A stretch of 64,000 bases of DNA from CAZQXD01 sp964597315 (GTDB lineage: Bacteria; Pseudomonadota; Gammaproteobacteria; Competibacterales; Competibacteraceae): NCBI GenBank assembly GCA_964597315.1, contig CAZQXD010000008.1:40109-104108 (forward strand), given 5' to 3'. Below, piece by piece: positions 34,221 to 43,074 of the stretch. The position numbers and the translations under genes were made by a program. Every line of letters starts with the position of its first letter. The stretch's first letter is position 1. The notes beneath the pieces were generated by a model, which worked only from the letters and a program-made list of their open reading frames with translations, was not told the origin of the DNA and ran no database searches.

Positions 34221-34648
34221 GCATATCTCCCGATTGTCTCAGAAATAACCATTTTACGAGAAGATGCGACCTGAAAAGCGGGGTGGAGAAACACTCTCCG
34301 CCGCTGGACGAGAACCATCGACAGTTACCCGTGCCTTGTTTAGAGGTGTTAAAGAAGTATAGCCTCCAGCCGATCATGGCATTGATTTGAACTTCTTTGG
34401 GAACCAAAGTGTCCATTTTTTTTACAGTTCGCTCACTTAAGATGAGCATAAGCATGGTTTTTTCAAAATTTTACTTTTAATAAACATTGCTATAGTCGAT
34501 ATGGCGCATTTATTGCATGCATGTTATTCGTCCAGCAACGATAACAAGCAGCGGACCTTCGGGATTAGCCTGGAACAGTAACATCTAGAAACCGCCATGT
34601 ATCACATGGAACACCACCTTTCATCATTAGTTGTTAGGGAGATCGTTG
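34221..34648. other. Divergent intergenic region with regulatory signals
   Basis: These 428 bp lie between sthA and the PEP-CTERM gene. The right half holds a sigma-54-type promoter candidate (34502-34517) followed by a 130-bp leader. The left half presumably carries the sthA promoter, but I see no clear hexamers. A frame on the minus strand at 34213-34455 has no ribosome binding site and unnatural composition. Confidence 0.5.
34502..34517 (+). promoter_or_regulatory. Candidate sigma-54 (RpoN) promoter of the PEP-CTERM gene
   Basis: TGGCGCATTTATTGCA matches the -24/-12 consensus TGGCAC-N5-TTGCA at all positions but one, with the GG and GC dinucleotides at the exact required spacing. It lies about 130 bp upstream of the PEP-CTERM start codon. 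PEP-CTERM genes are known to be controlled in several bacteria by the PrsK/PrsR two-component system with RpoN, so the site makes biological sense. No prsR gene is in the window. Confidence 0.6.
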
Positions 34649-35401
34649 ATGAACAAAACGTTAGTCATGACAGCCGGCACCGCGCTGTTGGCAGGTATGA
34701 TGGGCGTGGCCAACGCCCGGCTCATCGTGGAAACCCCCACTGGCTTTAACATTGATGATGTGACCATCACCAACTTTGGCGATAGCGACGGAATGTTTAA
34801 TTTGGTCGCCACCGGCATCACCGACTTCGCCACCACTGGCAATGCGCAGATTGACTTCTTCAATCAGTCTTGCTCAGGTCTAGGCTGCCACGTCAAAGCC
34901 GATGGTACTGTTACCTTCGCCCCCCACGCTGGCGCAATCCCTATCCCTTTCGTTTTCGATAACCGAACCATTTTTGCCGGACCTACCTTCTCCGCCGACT
35001 GGAATATCGACACCATCGTCTTCGGCGGCGCTAACGATAACCGTCCCGCCGACGGCACCGTGATCGGTACTGTCAGCTACGTGGGCGTATCGACTCTGTT
35101 TGACGCCATCGGGTTAGGACCTTTGGACCTGGATGGTTCCCTTTCTGTCACCCTGGTCACTTCCTCCACCAACAGCGTGGAACTGCTATTCCAAGAAGTG
35201 GTCAACGGCGGCGCTACCAGCTTTGAAGACGATGTATTGCCTTTCTTGGACTCTTTTGGCAGCAACCCGGGCGTGGTAGGTGGCCCCATGACCATCACCC
35301 AAGGCTCCACCCTGGAAGTGCCAGAGCCTACCTCACTGGCCCTGCTGGGTTTGGGTCTGGCCGGCGCGGGTTTCTCTCGCCGCCTGAGAAAGGCCGCCTA
35401 A
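34649..35401 (+). CDS. PEP-CTERM sorting-domain protein
   Basis: This 250-residue exported protein starts at the ATG at 34649, after TTAGGGAGA. The N-terminus is a signal peptide (LVMTAGTALLAGMMGVANA). The middle is a beta-rich, Asn/Asp/Thr-rich domain with no enzyme motif. The last 27 residues are a textbook PEP-CTERM tail: VPEP, then TSLALLGLGLAGAGF and a basic SRRLRKAA end. Such tails are recognised by exosortase (XrtA/EpsH-type), and the proteins are linked to exopolysaccharide and floc or biofilm matrix. No exosortase is in this window, but the adjoining 28-kb polysaccharide locus fits. A terminator follows immediately. Confidence 0.93.
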   Translation: MNKTLVMTAGTALLAGMMGVANARLIVETPTGFNIDDVTITNFGDSDGMFNLVATGITDFATTGNAQIDFFNQSCSGLGCHVKADGTVTFAPHAGAIPIPFVFDNRTIFAGPTFSADWNIDTIVFGGANDNRPADGTVIGTVSYVGVSTLFDAIGLGPLDLDGSLSVTLVTSSTNSVELLFQEVVNGGATSFEDDVLPFLDSFGSNPGVVGGPMTITQGSTLEVPEPTSLALLGLGLAGAGFSRRLRKAA

Positions 35402-35425
35402 ACGGAAAAAAATGATGTACTACAG

Positions 35426-35455
35426 ACGGTAGCCCCATTTGGGCTGCCGTTTTTT
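35426..35455 (+). terminator. Intrinsic terminator after the PEP-CTERM gene
   Basis: ACGGTAGCCC (35426-35435), loop ATTTG, then GGGCTGCCGT (35441-35450) and a T-run. The stem is ten base pairs with one G-T pair, 25 bp after the stop codon. Confidence 0.9.
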
Positions 35456-35593
35456 CCACCGCCTACCCAATAAATAAGCCTGACGAACACAGGTAATCAA
35501 CGAGCCGCTTCGAGAGACTGGCGACGTCCTCGGTATTCAGGGGAATTGCAATTATTGCTCTGGGTTTGACCCCGGCCAATATGTGGACACGGC

Positions 35594-36658
35594 ATGGAAA
35601 CGATGACCTTTCTACTTGCTTTTGGGCTGACACTTCTCTTTATTCTTAGTTTGGAACCGGTCGCCCGGCCCTTGGGTCTGTTGGATCGACCGGGGGGGCG
35701 TAAAGACCATTTACATGTGACACCATTAATCGGCGGTCCCGCCATGTTTCTGGCGGTGCTTGCCGCTCTCGCCGGCATTGATTCCCCTCCCCCGGCCTTG
35801 CTTGCCTTTGTCATGGCCGCTGGTCTGTTAGTGGTGGTGGGTTCCCTGGATGACCGGGGAGATCTGCCGGTGCGTACTCGGTTGGTGACCCAGGTGGGCG
35901 CTGGCCTGATACTGGCCCTGGTGGGCGACCTGGTGATCCGGGATTTGGGCGATGTGTTTGGTTTTGGGCCGGTGTATCTGGGGGTGTTGGCAGTGCCGTT
36001 TACGGTGTTCGCCGTTGTCGGTCTGATCAATGCCTTTAATATGCTGGACGGGCTTGATGGCCTGGCCGGCTGCGTCTCCCTGACCATCGCCGTACTGCTT
36101 GGTCTTTGGGCCTTGGCGGTTGGTGCGGCGGCCATTGCCACCGTGGCGTTCATCATCGCTTTCGCCGTGCTGGGGTTTCTGTTGTTTAATATCCGCTTTC
36201 CGGGACGCCGTCAGGCGCGGGTCTTTATGGGCGATTCTGGAAGCATGTTTCTCGGGCTCAGTTTTGCCTGGATTGTCATCTCCCTGCTGCAACCCCGCCA
36301 TGGCGACACCCCGCCCATCATCGGGCTGTGGTTCGTGGCCTTTCCGGTCCTGGATACCTTCGTCATCATGTTGCGGCGCAAGCTCAAGGGCAGGTCCATG
36401 TTCGCCCCGGATCGGGATCACTTCCACCATATCCTGCTGCGGGCCAATCTGGGAGTCAATCAGACCGTGCTGGTTATCAGTCTGGCCGCCGGTGGTCTGG
36501 CCTTTCTGGGGATGGTGGGCGGCTACCTCGGCGTGAGCGATACCGCCATGGCGACCATCTTCGTGGCTGCCTTTCTGGTCCACAACTATGCCCCGAACCA
36601 TGCCTGGCGTTTGATAAAGTCTATTAAGACACCAAATTCCCTAATGGGACGGGAGTAG
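35594..36658 (+). CDS. MraY/WecA-family undecaprenyl-phosphate glycosyl-1-phosphate transferase
   Basis: This 354-residue polytopic membrane enzyme has about ten to eleven hydrophobic segments. Family motifs are visible: the Asp pair VGSLDDRGDL, the catalytic NAFNMLDGLDGLAG, the VFMGDSGSMFLG loop and the His-rich DRDHFHHILLRANLG. The last motif is typical of WecA-type enzymes, which transfer a sugar-1-phosphate (often GlcNAc-1-P) to undecaprenyl phosphate and so prime synthesis of surface polysaccharide. It is convergent with the long minus-strand polysaccharide locus and is the only priming enzyme seen in the window. The exact donor sugar is not known. Confidence 0.9.
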   Translation: METMTFLLAFGLTLLFILSLEPVARPLGLLDRPGGRKDHLHVTPLIGGPAMFLAVLAALAGIDSPPPALLAFVMAAGLLVVVGSLDDRGDLPVRTRLVTQVGAGLILALVGDLVIRDLGDVFGFGPVYLGVLAVPFTVFAVVGLINAFNMLDGLDGLAGCVSLTIAVLLGLWALAVGAAAIATVAFIIAFAVLGFLLFNIRFPGRRQARVFMGDSGSMFLGLSFAWIVISLLQPRHGDTPPIIGLWFVAFPVLDTFVIMLRRKLKGRSMFAPDRDHFHHILLRANLGVNQTVLVISLAAGGLAFLGMVGGYLGVSDTAMATIFVAAFLVHNYAPNHAWRLIKSIKTPNSLMGRE

Positions 36659-36729
36659 TTTCCACGCCGGATTGTTCGGGTATCGGGAACGGCCCTGGAG
36701 GCCCTTTTTCAGGGCGAGACGCCGGGTCG

Positions 36730-38013
36730 TTAGACCGGCGGCTTTCCATCATGGGCCTTCTCTTGGCGCGACAGGCCCACCGTCGCTCCCCTCCCAGACA
36801 ACACGGACTGCAACACGGCCAGCATGCTATCCGCTTGTCTAGGGCGGGCGAAATCGGCCGCAGCGGCGCGGCTGGCGGCCCGCAAGGCGTCCATCCTGGC
36901 CGGATCGCCGACCAGGGCCGCTACAGCATCGGCCAGGGCGGCGGGTTGCTCCGGGGGCAAGACCACGCCCACCCCAGTACGTTCCACGATGCCGGTGGCC
37001 TCGCCCTTGGGCAAGGACATCAGCACCGGTATGCCCATGCCCATGGCCTCAAACAACTTTGAGGGGATGACCGTGGCGAACACGGGCGTGTCCTTGAGAG
37101 GAATCAAGGCCAAATCGCAGAGACTCCACAACTGGGGCATCATGGCCTTGGGTTGAGGTGGGAGCAGCAGCACATTATCCAAACCGTCGCGCTCCACTAT
37201 CCCCCGCAGCCGTTCCCGGTCGGCTCCGCCACCGGCGAATAAAAACCGAATGTCTGGCCGGTGTTTAAGCCGACCGGCTGCTTCCAAGACCCGATCCAGG
37301 GCATGGGCCATGCCATGGGTGCCCAGATAACCCACCACAAACGTGTCCTTCAGTCCATATTGGGCGGCCAGTTCCCGATCCCGAGACTGGGGTTGGTAGC
37401 GGGCGAGATCCACGCCATTGATGACCACGGCGATTTTACCAGGGTCGATGCCCCGTTGAATCAAGTCCTTACGAAAGGTACGGGTCACGGTGACGATGGC
37501 ATCCGCCCGCCGGTAGAGAAACAGTTCCAGTTTTTCCAAGCTGCGGATGATCCGGCTATCCCCCATGGCCCCCACGGCGACAATGGATGCCGGCCACAGG
37601 TCCCGCAGTTCGAACACGAAGGGCCGCCGCCGCGCCGCAGCCAACAGCCAGGCCCCCACTGCGGTGAAAAACTGGGGTGAGGTGCCGACGATCAGATCGG
37701 GCCGGTCCTGGAACAGCCCGGCCACGACACCGGAAACCATAAAGGACATATAGTCCAGGGTGCGCTTGATAAACCCTTCGTTGGCGGTGATGTAGGTCTT
37801 GACCCGCACCACCCGGATGCCGTCTATCTCTTCCACGGCATACCAGCGGTTGCGGTAGCCTGGAAAGACTTTACCCTGGGGAAAATTGGGGGCGCAGGTA
37901 ACGACCGTCACCCGGTGCCCCAACTCCACCCAGCGTCGGGCGTGCTCGTGGGTACGGGTGGCCGGGGCATTGGTTTCCGGGGGAAAGTTGTCGGACAGAA
38001 ACAGGATATGCAT
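36730..38013 (-). CDS. Glycosyltransferase family 4 (WbuB-like)
   Basis: This 427-residue GT-B glycosyltransferase has the N-terminal MHILFLSDNFPPETNAPATR segment, VTVVTCAPNFPQGKVFPGY and the FELRDLWPASIVAVG stretch, as in WbuB/L-fucosamine transferase-like proteins. The C-terminal donor domain shows VVGYLGTHGMAHALD and the EX7E-type site in VIPSKLFEAMGMGIPVL. It probably adds a sugar to the lipid-linked repeat unit on the cytoplasmic side. It is the last gene of the minus-strand locus, 5 bp after the heparinase-like gene. Confidence 0.9.
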   Translation of the reverse strand: MHILFLSDNFPPETNAPATRTHEHARRWVELGHRVTVVTCAPNFPQGKVFPGYRNRWYAVEEIDGIRVVRVKTYITANEGFIKRTLDYMSFMVSGVVAGLFQDRPDLIVGTSPQFFTAVGAWLLAAARRRPFVFELRDLWPASIVAVGAMGDSRIIRSLEKLELFLYRRADAIVTVTRTFRKDLIQRGIDPGKIAVVINGVDLARYQPQSRDRELAAQYGLKDTFVVGYLGTHGMAHALDRVLEAAGRLKHRPDIRFLFAGGGADRERLRGIVERDGLDNVLLLPPQPKAMMPQLWSLCDLALIPLKDTPVFATVIPSKLFEAMGMGIPVLMSLPKGEATGIVERTGVGVVLPPEQPAALADAVAALVGDPARMDALRAASRAAAADFARPRQADSMLAVLQSVLSGRGATVGLSRQEKAHDGKPPV

Positions 38014-38018
38014 GGTTT

Positions 38019-39650
38019 TCAGTCCCAGTGGAAATCGACGCTGGCCTCAGCTCCGGCGAAGTGTACTTCCAGGCAGCGATTGGGTATCGAGATGCCGAAA
38101 CGGGGATGATATGCGCTGTCCACAAGCCGCCCCTGACCCTGGCTAACCGTCCACCCTAGGGTCCGGCCATTGGCCAGCCGGACCACGCCTCGGTCCGGGG
38201 CCGGGCTGTCTGGATATAGGTCGGGATGAAAATGGTAGCGGGCGACGGCCACGCTAGGACGCCCCTCCAGGCGATCCGCCACCGTCAACCGGCCCTCGCC
38301 CATTTGCCACCGGCGCCGGTGGATGGGCCGACCTGGCAGACGCCTATAGCCGTCGTGGGCGCAGGTCACTTGGGTTTGTCCGTCGGACCGCTCCACTTTC
38401 AGGTCCAGGGGCCGCGCCCGTCGAGCTACCCGAAAGCCGCCCCAGACTTCCGAGGAGTCCTGTCCGTCCACCACCACGGTGTTATGGGCCGCCGTGCCCC
38501 GCTGGCGCAGCCGCTCTGGACTGTTGCCATAACAGGAGGTGCCGGTATTGACCAGCACCCGGCGCCCGTGCAGGGATAACTCGAAGGCCAGGGTATCGGC
38601 GTGGGCGTGGCCTGGCAGGTAGTCGGGACCGATCCGGCCAATATCCAGCACCCCCACGGCCGGTCCCCGCTGCCAGCGTAAATAACCACTATCGGCCAGG
38701 TGGGTGATGCCGTCCCCGATTCCATGCACCCGGCCCAGACCCAAGCGGCGGGCGTACGCGTCCAGGTCCGCCGGGGAGCAGGCAATGCCATGGGCGGCGT
38801 CGTTGAACAGGGCGATGCCACCGTCCGGGTGGGTCATGGCCGCCAGCCAGGACCCCATGGGCCGGACGCAGGTTTCCCACTCCCGCCCTTGCGCCCCCGC
38901 CAGACCGCCATAACTCCGGTTCAGATTGATCAGGTCTAACAGGTCTTCAAGGATGATGCCGTGATACATGGGGCTGAGTTCAAAGTGTCCGCCGTCGGCC
39001 AGCACCTGTTCAGGAACCTCCCGGCCCAGGATGGCGAGTCCGGTGTTCAGCCAACCCTCGGCTTCGGGACCGGAGAAGTATTGGCCAGCGAAAACCAGGG
39101 CCTTGGCATTGGCGAACAGGTGGTTGCCCAACAGATGCCATTCCAGACGCTGGGCCAGGCGCCGGGTCTGGACCGCCAGGCTGTGCAGCCAATCCGGCTC
39201 GGGGGTGTTGCCCGCCAAAAACCATTTGATCCAGTTGACGATGCGCAGTGACAGGGGATAAGGCTCCCAGCCGTTGCCCATGGCCGGGGGGTTGTCGGCG
39301 ATCCAGCGACGGATCAGTTCCCGGTGCCAGTCCCGCCGTTGGGCGGCGTCCTGGGCGTTGAGATCGGCAAAATAATGGAGGTTGTAGAGCCAGAGTTTTT
39401 CACGCTCCGGGTGGTTCCAGTCAGCAGCCCTGATCAGCTCATGGGTTTCGTTGAGAAACCGAAACCGCCGGGGACCGATCATGGACGGCGCCAACCGGGC
39501 GGGTTCGCGCCAGCGCCTAGCCAATCCACGCAGGGGTGGCGGTGCGCTCAGGGCGGGCAGGGGATCGCGCAACCGAAACCAAACCCGGCCATAAACCTGC
39601 ACCGGGCGGAGATGGCGGAGGGTGTTAAAGAGCAATGCCAACTCGGACAC
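38019..39650 (-). CDS. Heparinase II/III-family (alginate-lyase-like) protein
   Basis: This 543-residue protein starts at a GTG (39650) that overlaps the stop codon of the upstream gene by one base. The N-terminal alpha/alpha-toroid region has LYNLHYFADL, YPLSLRIVNWIKWFLAG and GNHLFANAKALVFAG. The C-terminal beta-sandwich, with YLPGHAHADTLAFELSLHGR, is the heparinase II/III-like signature with its catalytic His/Tyr neighbourhood. Members in polysaccharide loci are thought to cleave or edit uronic-acid polymers by beta-elimination. No signal peptide is evident, so its cellular site is unclear. It commonly occurs beside the two-domain dehydrogenase that precedes it here. Confidence 0.85.
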   Translation of the reverse strand: MSELALLFNTLRHLRPVQVYGRVWFRLRDPLPALSAPPPLRGLARRWREPARLAPSMIGPRRFRFLNETHELIRAADWNHPEREKLWLYNLHYFADLNAQDAAQRRDWHRELIRRWIADNPPAMGNGWEPYPLSLRIVNWIKWFLAGNTPEPDWLHSLAVQTRRLAQRLEWHLLGNHLFANAKALVFAGQYFSGPEAEGWLNTGLAILGREVPEQVLADGGHFELSPMYHGIILEDLLDLINLNRSYGGLAGAQGREWETCVRPMGSWLAAMTHPDGGIALFNDAAHGIACSPADLDAYARRLGLGRVHGIGDGITHLADSGYLRWQRGPAVGVLDIGRIGPDYLPGHAHADTLAFELSLHGRRVLVNTGTSCYGNSPERLRQRGTAAHNTVVVDGQDSSEVWGGFRVARRARPLDLKVERSDGQTQVTCAHDGYRRLPGRPIHRRRWQMGEGRLTVADRLEGRPSVAVARYHFHPDLYPDSPAPDRGVVRLANGRTLGWTVSQGQGRLVDSAYHPRFGISIPNRCLEVHFAGAEASVDFHWD

Positions 39651-41791
39651 TATGCCTGTCCCGCAATGTCGATGGTCACCCGGCTGACTTCTATGAGTTC
39701 GTCGAAGGGAATGGGGGCTGGCTGGCCGTCCCGGATCGCCGCGATAAACGCGCCGGCACAATCCCCCTGCCCCTTGTCCTGACGCCAGAGATTCATGGTC
39801 TTGAAGCCAGGCCATCCATAGCCCCGCAGTTTGCGGAAGTTATCCAGTTGCAGGATACGACCGGCGCAAAATACCTCCAGCCGTTCCTTGGGGAAGGATT
39901 TATGACCGTTGGCCAGATAATGGATGGTACCGAAAGAGCCATCGGCGAAGCGCAGCGTAAAGCTGGCTTTGTCGCTGCGGATGCCGGCGCCGTGGGCGTC
40001 ACCCATATAGGTGGTTTGAGCCTCGGTTATCGCGGCATTGGCCAGATACCGCAGCAGATCCACGAAGTGGCAAGCCTCGCCGATGATCCGCCCGCCGCCG
40101 ATACCGGCGTCCTGGGTCCAGTGGTCGGCAGGTATGGCCCCGGCATTGACGGTCATGATAAAGGTCTTGGGTTCGGCCACGGTGTCCAGCAGTTGCTTGA
40201 TCTTGCGGACTTGCGGTGCGAAGCGGCGATTAAAACCGACCATGAGCAGGGGGGTCTGGCCAGCATCCAGCCGGGCCTGGTAGGCATCGCCGATGGATTC
40301 CAGCTCTTCCAGGGTTAGGGCCAGGGGCTTTTCCACGAATACCTGTTTGCCCGCCTGGAGGGCATCGGTCACAAAACGAGCATGGGTGTTGTGGCGGGTG
40401 GCGATCACCACGGTGTTGATATCCGGGTCGGCCAGTAATTCGCCGGTATCGGTGGTGGCCTGCTGAAAGCCGTACTTACGCCCGAAATGGACCGCGCTAA
40501 TGCCGCCGTTGCTGGCCACCGAGCGCAACACCGCGCCGGTTTTGTGGAAGGCCGGGATCAACACCCGTCCGGCATAGTTGCCGGCGCCAATGACGCCCAG
40601 CACCGGCGCTGTCGGATCGGGCAGGGAGAGTGACGCCAGCTTGACGGTGGCAGCCCGTAGTTCGGCATCCGGTCGGGTGGCCGAATCGGCATACTCCAGC
40701 AGGATGCCGAGAGAGGGTTCGCCACTGGACAGCAGTTCGTAGGCTTGTTCGGCCTCGGCGATGGAAAAGCGATGAGAAATCAGCGGTTCCACGTCCAGAG
40801 CGCCGCAGGCGAGCATATCCAGCACGGCTTCGAAATTGCGCTGTTCGGTCCAGCGGACAAAGCCCACCGGATAATCCCGCCCTTTTTCTTCATAGTCGGG
40901 ATCATATCGGCCAGGACCGTAGGAGCAGGAGACCTGGAAGCTGAGTTCTTTTTCATAGAAGTCAGCCCGGGACAGTTCCAGGCCGGTGACGCCCACCAGA
41001 ACGATGCGCCCCCGCTTGCGGCACATTTTGGCGGCCTGGCTGACCGGCTCGTTGCTTTTGGTGGAGGCGGTGATGAGTACGCCATCCACGCCCCGGCCTC
41101 GGGAGAAAACGCGAGCCGCTTCGAGGGGGTCTTCTCCGGCGCCCAAGTTGACGGTCTCGGCGCCGAAGCGACGGGCCAGTTCCAGTTTGGCGGGGTCGAA
41201 ATCCAATCCCAACACTCGGCAGCCCTGGGCGCGCAGCAGTTGCACTGCAAGCAAGCCGATCAGGCCCAAGCCGGTCACGACGAAGGCTTCGCCCAGGGTG
41301 GGAGAGGCAAGCCGGATGCCTTGAAGGCCGATTGCGCCCAGGACGGTAAACGTGGCTTGTTCGTCGGTGACAGTATCGGGGATCTTGGCGCAGAGGTTTT
41401 GAGGGACAGAGACGACTTCGGCGTGATTGCCGTTGGAGACGACGCGGTCGCCGACGGTGAAGCTTTCGACGCCTTTGCCTGTTTCCATGACAGTGCCGAC
41501 GTTGCAGTAGCCCAAGGGGATGGGTTGGTCTAGTTTGCTGCGGACGGCTTCAACGGTAGTAAGCAGGCCATCAGTACGGACCTTATTCAGTACCATGCCA
41601 ACTTTTTCAGGTTGCTGGCGGGCTTTATCTAAAAAATTTGCTTTTCCGAAATCAACCAGCATGCGCTCGGTACCGGCAGAAATCAAAGAAGCTTTTGTTT
41701 GAATAAGCAACTTTCCCGCGTTAGCGCGAGGGCTAGGTACTTCAGCTATTCTGGTGCCCCCAGCCTGAAGGCTTTGAAGAACTTGTTTCAT
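39650..41791 (-). CDS. Two-domain oxidoreductase: zinc-type alcohol dehydrogenase fused to Gfo/Idh/MocA domain
   Basis: This 713-residue protein starts at the ATG at 41791. The N-terminal half (about 1-370) is a medium-chain dehydrogenase-like domain with ISAGTERMLVDFG, LGYCNVGTV and the nucleotide site VVTGLGLIGLLAVQLLRAQG. The C-terminal half (from about 395) is a Gfo/Idh/MocA domain with GVIGAGNYAGRVLIPAF, IATRHNTHARFV and VEKPLALTLEELE. Such fusions are frequent in exopolysaccharide clusters next to heparinase-like genes and probably modify a sugar nucleotide or glycan; the reaction is not known. It is coupled to the downstream heparinase gene by a one-base overlap. Its GC content is nearer the core than that of the genes upstream. 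Confidence 0.87.
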   Translation of the reverse strand: MKQVLQSLQAGGTRIAEVPSPRANAGKLLIQTKASLISAGTERMLVDFGKANFLDKARQQPEKVGMVLNKVRTDGLLTTVEAVRSKLDQPIPLGYCNVGTVMETGKGVESFTVGDRVVSNGNHAEVVSVPQNLCAKIPDTVTDEQATFTVLGAIGLQGIRLASPTLGEAFVVTGLGLIGLLAVQLLRAQGCRVLGLDFDPAKLELARRFGAETVNLGAGEDPLEAARVFSRGRGVDGVLITASTKSNEPVSQAAKMCRKRGRIVLVGVTGLELSRADFYEKELSFQVSCSYGPGRYDPDYEEKGRDYPVGFVRWTEQRNFEAVLDMLACGALDVEPLISHRFSIAEAEQAYELLSSGEPSLGILLEYADSATRPDAELRAATVKLASLSLPDPTAPVLGVIGAGNYAGRVLIPAFHKTGAVLRSVASNGGISAVHFGRKYGFQQATTDTGELLADPDINTVVIATRHNTHARFVTDALQAGKQVFVEKPLALTLEELESIGDAYQARLDAGQTPLLMVGFNRRFAPQVRKIKQLLDTVAEPKTFIMTVNAGAIPADHWTQDAGIGGGRIIGEACHFVDLLRYLANAAITEAQTTYMGDAHGAGIRSDKASFTLRFADGSFGTIHYLANGHKSFPKERLEVFCAGRILQLDNFRKLRGYGWPGFKTMNLWRQDKGQGDCAGAFIAAIRDGQPAPIPFDELIEVSRVTIDIAGQA

Positions 41792-41805
41792 GATGGCATC
41801 CGTTG

Positions 41806-43005
41806 TCAACCTGCGCAGACGTTCTTCGGGCATATCGTCGCAGAGGAAGAAGGATCAAGGCATTCTTTGTCAAAACCGTGGACAATGATCACTTTGTCTT
41901 GTTCCAGTGCCTGCTTGGTCTTCAGAAACAATTCGCCTGACTCCCAGATATATCCTACTGAACAGCCTTGACTGGTTCCTTGGGTTGGTCTTACGAGTCG
42001 ATAGCTTCTCTTTATCGCCTCTTCATGACCGTGATCCCGAAACAGGATGAAAGGCTTATATTTTCGATCCACCACCTCAATGGTGAGATCCTTGAAGTCA
42101 TCCAGGGATATTAGAGTATTACCACGATGGGCGGAAAACCGTTCCCGAACACCCTCAAAAGTATGGCCTTTAGCTGAAAAAGTGATGGCAGCTATGGAGC
42201 CATCGCCAAAAATATATGTCACTGCGATGTCGCAGTCTGATTTTTCCCAGCGCGTTGGCTTGATAACAATAGGGTATCTGCTCTCTTCAGGAACCATCTG
42301 ATAAACAAAATCAGTCCAATGGCAGAGATTACCCAAGACTCGTCCGCCCTCTTCTTCCTTGAAGTACCAATGATCTTCAGGGATTGCATGACCTGCCAGA
42401 AACCAGTTAAGCATGGCTGGTCCTGATTCAGATTCAAGATGTTGCTTGATGATCTGGCCGATACGGCTATATGGCCGATTAAAGCCCAAAGAGACTTTGC
42501 CTTTAGAAACCAACATCGCCTGACAAAGCCTCTCCAGTTGGCCCATATTGACTACATGAGGTTTTTCAATGTGTACGCTTTTATTCTGTTCGAGTGCCTT
42601 GATTGCATATTCTGCATGAGAAGCATGATTGGAGGCGATATAAATAAGGTCAATTGCCGGATCGTTGATCAAATCATCGGCGTTGTCGGTAAAGTACTTT
42701 AATCCGTATTCACCAAATAAAGAAGCTGCTTTATTAATATCCGTATCCATAGCGGCACGAATAGCTAGCCCGTTATTTTTCTTTACATAGTAAGCAATGG
42801 TACTGAAAGCAAAATTACCGCATCCAATAATTCCGATGTGACCATCATGTAATTTATTTTTATCTATTAATGGCAAGACTGAATAAGTCTTTCGCATATG
42901 ATATTGTGCCTTAATTTTGGCAAAAGTACGGGCAGGTCCATATAGGCGTACATAACGCAAAGTTTTGCGGATTTTAAAAATCAAACCCTGTTGTATATAA
43001 TCCAT
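41806..43005 (-). CDS. Gfo/Idh/MocA-family oxidoreductase
   Basis: This protein has 399 residues from the ATG at 43005, seven bases after AAGGTG. The Rossmann motif GIIGCGNFAFSTIAYY is at about residue 60, followed by YIASNHASHAEYAIKAL and HIEKPHV, the conserved EKP. It should be an NAD(P)-dependent sugar oxidoreductase, likely acting on a nucleotide sugar or glycan intermediate. An N-terminal 55-residue extension with several basic residues precedes the Rossmann fold. From this gene leftward in transcription order the locus is AT-rich; 14 bp separate it from the two-domain oxidoreductase. Confidence 0.85.
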   Translation of the reverse strand: MDYIQQGLIFKIRKTLRYVRLYGPARTFAKIKAQYHMRKTYSVLPLIDKNKLHDGHIGIIGCGNFAFSTIAYYVKKNNGLAIRAAMDTDINKAASLFGEYGLKYFTDNADDLINDPAIDLIYIASNHASHAEYAIKALEQNKSVHIEKPHVVNMGQLERLCQAMLVSKGKVSLGFNRPYSRIGQIIKQHLESESGPAMLNWFLAGHAIPEDHWYFKEEEGGRVLGNLCHWTDFVYQMVPEESRYPIVIKPTRWEKSDCDIAVTYIFGDGSIAAITFSAKGHTFEGVRERFSAHRGNTLISLDDFKDLTIEVVDRKYKPFILFRDHGHEEAIKRSYRLVRPTQGTSQGCSVGYIWESGELFLKTKQALEQDKVIIVHGFDKECLDPSSSATICPKNVCAG

Positions 43006-43074
43006 AATTGACACCTTGTTACGCTAAAAATTGTTAGTCGGTCGATATAAAAATAAAATTACTGATCCAGTTTA

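Noticed and set aside
34213..34455. 80-codon minus-strand frame upstream of sthA
   Set aside because: No ribosome binding site, overlaps the sthA start and reads through promoter-like AT-rich sequence.
36690..36716. GC-rich hairpin between the WecA-like gene and the GT4 gene as a terminator
   Set aside because: The stem is short and no T-run follows on either strand.
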